A stretch of 10,627 bases of DNA from contig JACETS010000082.1 of the NCBI GenBank assembly GCA_013911195.1, positions 1 to 10,627 of the forward strand, in the 5' to 3' direction. The number at the start of each line of letters is the position of its first letter. Within the stretch, counting starts at the first letter, position 1. The notes below the pieces were generated by a model. That model searched no databases, was not told the origin of the DNA, and saw only the letters and a list, made by a program, of their open reading frames with translations. Shown here piece after piece: positions 10,332 to 10,627 of this stretch. Source of the DNA: Verrucomicrobiales bacterium. GTDB taxonomy: Bacteria > Verrucomicrobiota > Verrucomicrobiia > Verrucomicrobiales > DEV007. A program made the translations under genes and the position numbers.

Positions 10332-10627
10332 TTGAATTATTCTTCTAAAGATTCGCATGAGCATAACAGCGAAAATGGATGCCCTTTTTCGGCGAATATC
10401 ACTGAAAAATGGGACCTTGAGGTTTCAGCTAATGACTTACTTATAGACACTAAATATACTCAAGACGTCAATCAATCGGCAAAGGAGGCATGGAGAAATT
10501 CAGCCAGGTGCATAGGCCGTCTTCACTGGAAATCTTTGAAAGTGAATGACGCAAGGTCATTAAACACATGTGATGATATCTTCGATGCTTTACTTAAACA
10601 TATAGAAACGGCCACGAATGACGGGGC
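10332..10627 (+). CDS. nos: Bacterial nitric oxide synthase oxygenase domain, N-terminal part, cut by the window end
   Basis: NOS oxygenases convert L-arginine to citrulline and NO using heme and a pterin. The frame is open from 10269, after a TAA at 10266-10268, and runs off the window with 98 complete codons from the TTG at 10332. The key segment is AKEAWRNSARCIGRLHW at residues 50-66: C60 is the predicted heme-thiolate ligand and W54 matches the Trp that stacks on the heme. It continues with SLKVNDARS and then HIETATNDG at 90-98, matching remembered Bacillus NOS (AWRNSNRCIGRLFW and HHIETATNNG). TTG 10332 is the only NTG codon in frame before the core, so it is the likely start, though no Shine-Dalgarno sequence precedes it. 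There is no signal peptide, so the product is cytoplasmic, unlike its five exported neighbours. The N-terminus has a Cys-Pro at 17-18. Whether a reductase or globin module follows cannot be seen. Confidence 0.9.
   Translation, partial: MNYSSKDSHEHNSENGCPFSANITEKWDLEVSANDLLIDTKYTQDVNQSAKEAWRNSARCIGRLHWKSLKVNDARSLNTCDDIFDALLKHIETATNDG

Noticed and set aside
10357..10446. Short ATG-started reading frame of about 29 codons at the NOS N-terminus
   Set aside because: It lies in another frame within the region that encodes the NOS N-terminus, resembles no family I recognise and stops early. It is only worth recalling if the TTG start proves wrong.

Overview
The window is AT-rich and carries six consecutive genes, all on the + strand, with short gaps of about 40 to 120 bases. 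Tandem 3-keto-disaccharide hydrolase (DUF1080) domains, a secreted PQQ-like propeller that opens with a WRGPNMDG motif, a large CAP-domain protein and a GH81 glucanase together suggest a bacterium of the PVC group. A free-living, probably marine, member of the Verrucomicrobiota is the best guess, with Planctomycetota, Lentisphaerota or Kiritimatiellota as alternatives. This rests on family composition only; there is no rRNA or marker gene here. None of the six starts has a Shine-Dalgarno-like purine run in front of it.

Layout: 1-154 is a non-coding leader with a TATAAT-type promoter candidate and two small hairpins. 155-2371 is a secreted GH81 endo-1,3-beta-glucanase. 2457-3650 is a secreted protein with two DUF1080 domains. 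3747-5837 is a secreted CAP-superfamily protein whose CAP core is interrupted by fifteen perfect copies of the hexamer CCTGAG, encoding (Pro-Glu)15. 5960-7279 is a secreted PQQ-like beta-propeller. 7345-10293 is a secreted three-part protein: TolB-like propeller, M28 zinc peptidase with a PA-like insert, and a PDZ domain. 10332 to the window edge is the N-terminal part of a bacterial nitric oxide synthase oxygenase domain, recognised from its heme-thiolate motif AWRNSARCIGR and the conserved HIETATN segment.

The first five products all have export signals and fit a polymer-feeding lifestyle: cleavage of beta-1,3-glucan such as laminarin, processing of modified sugars, and digestion of peptides outside the cytoplasm. 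They are not an obvious single pathway, and each may have its own promoter. The NOS gene is different: it has no signal peptide and should be a cytoplasmic heme enzyme making NO from arginine. The two observations most worth following are this truncated NOS gene and the uninterrupted hexanucleotide repeat inside the CAP domain. I did not find convincing evidence for a wholly new multi-gene system.
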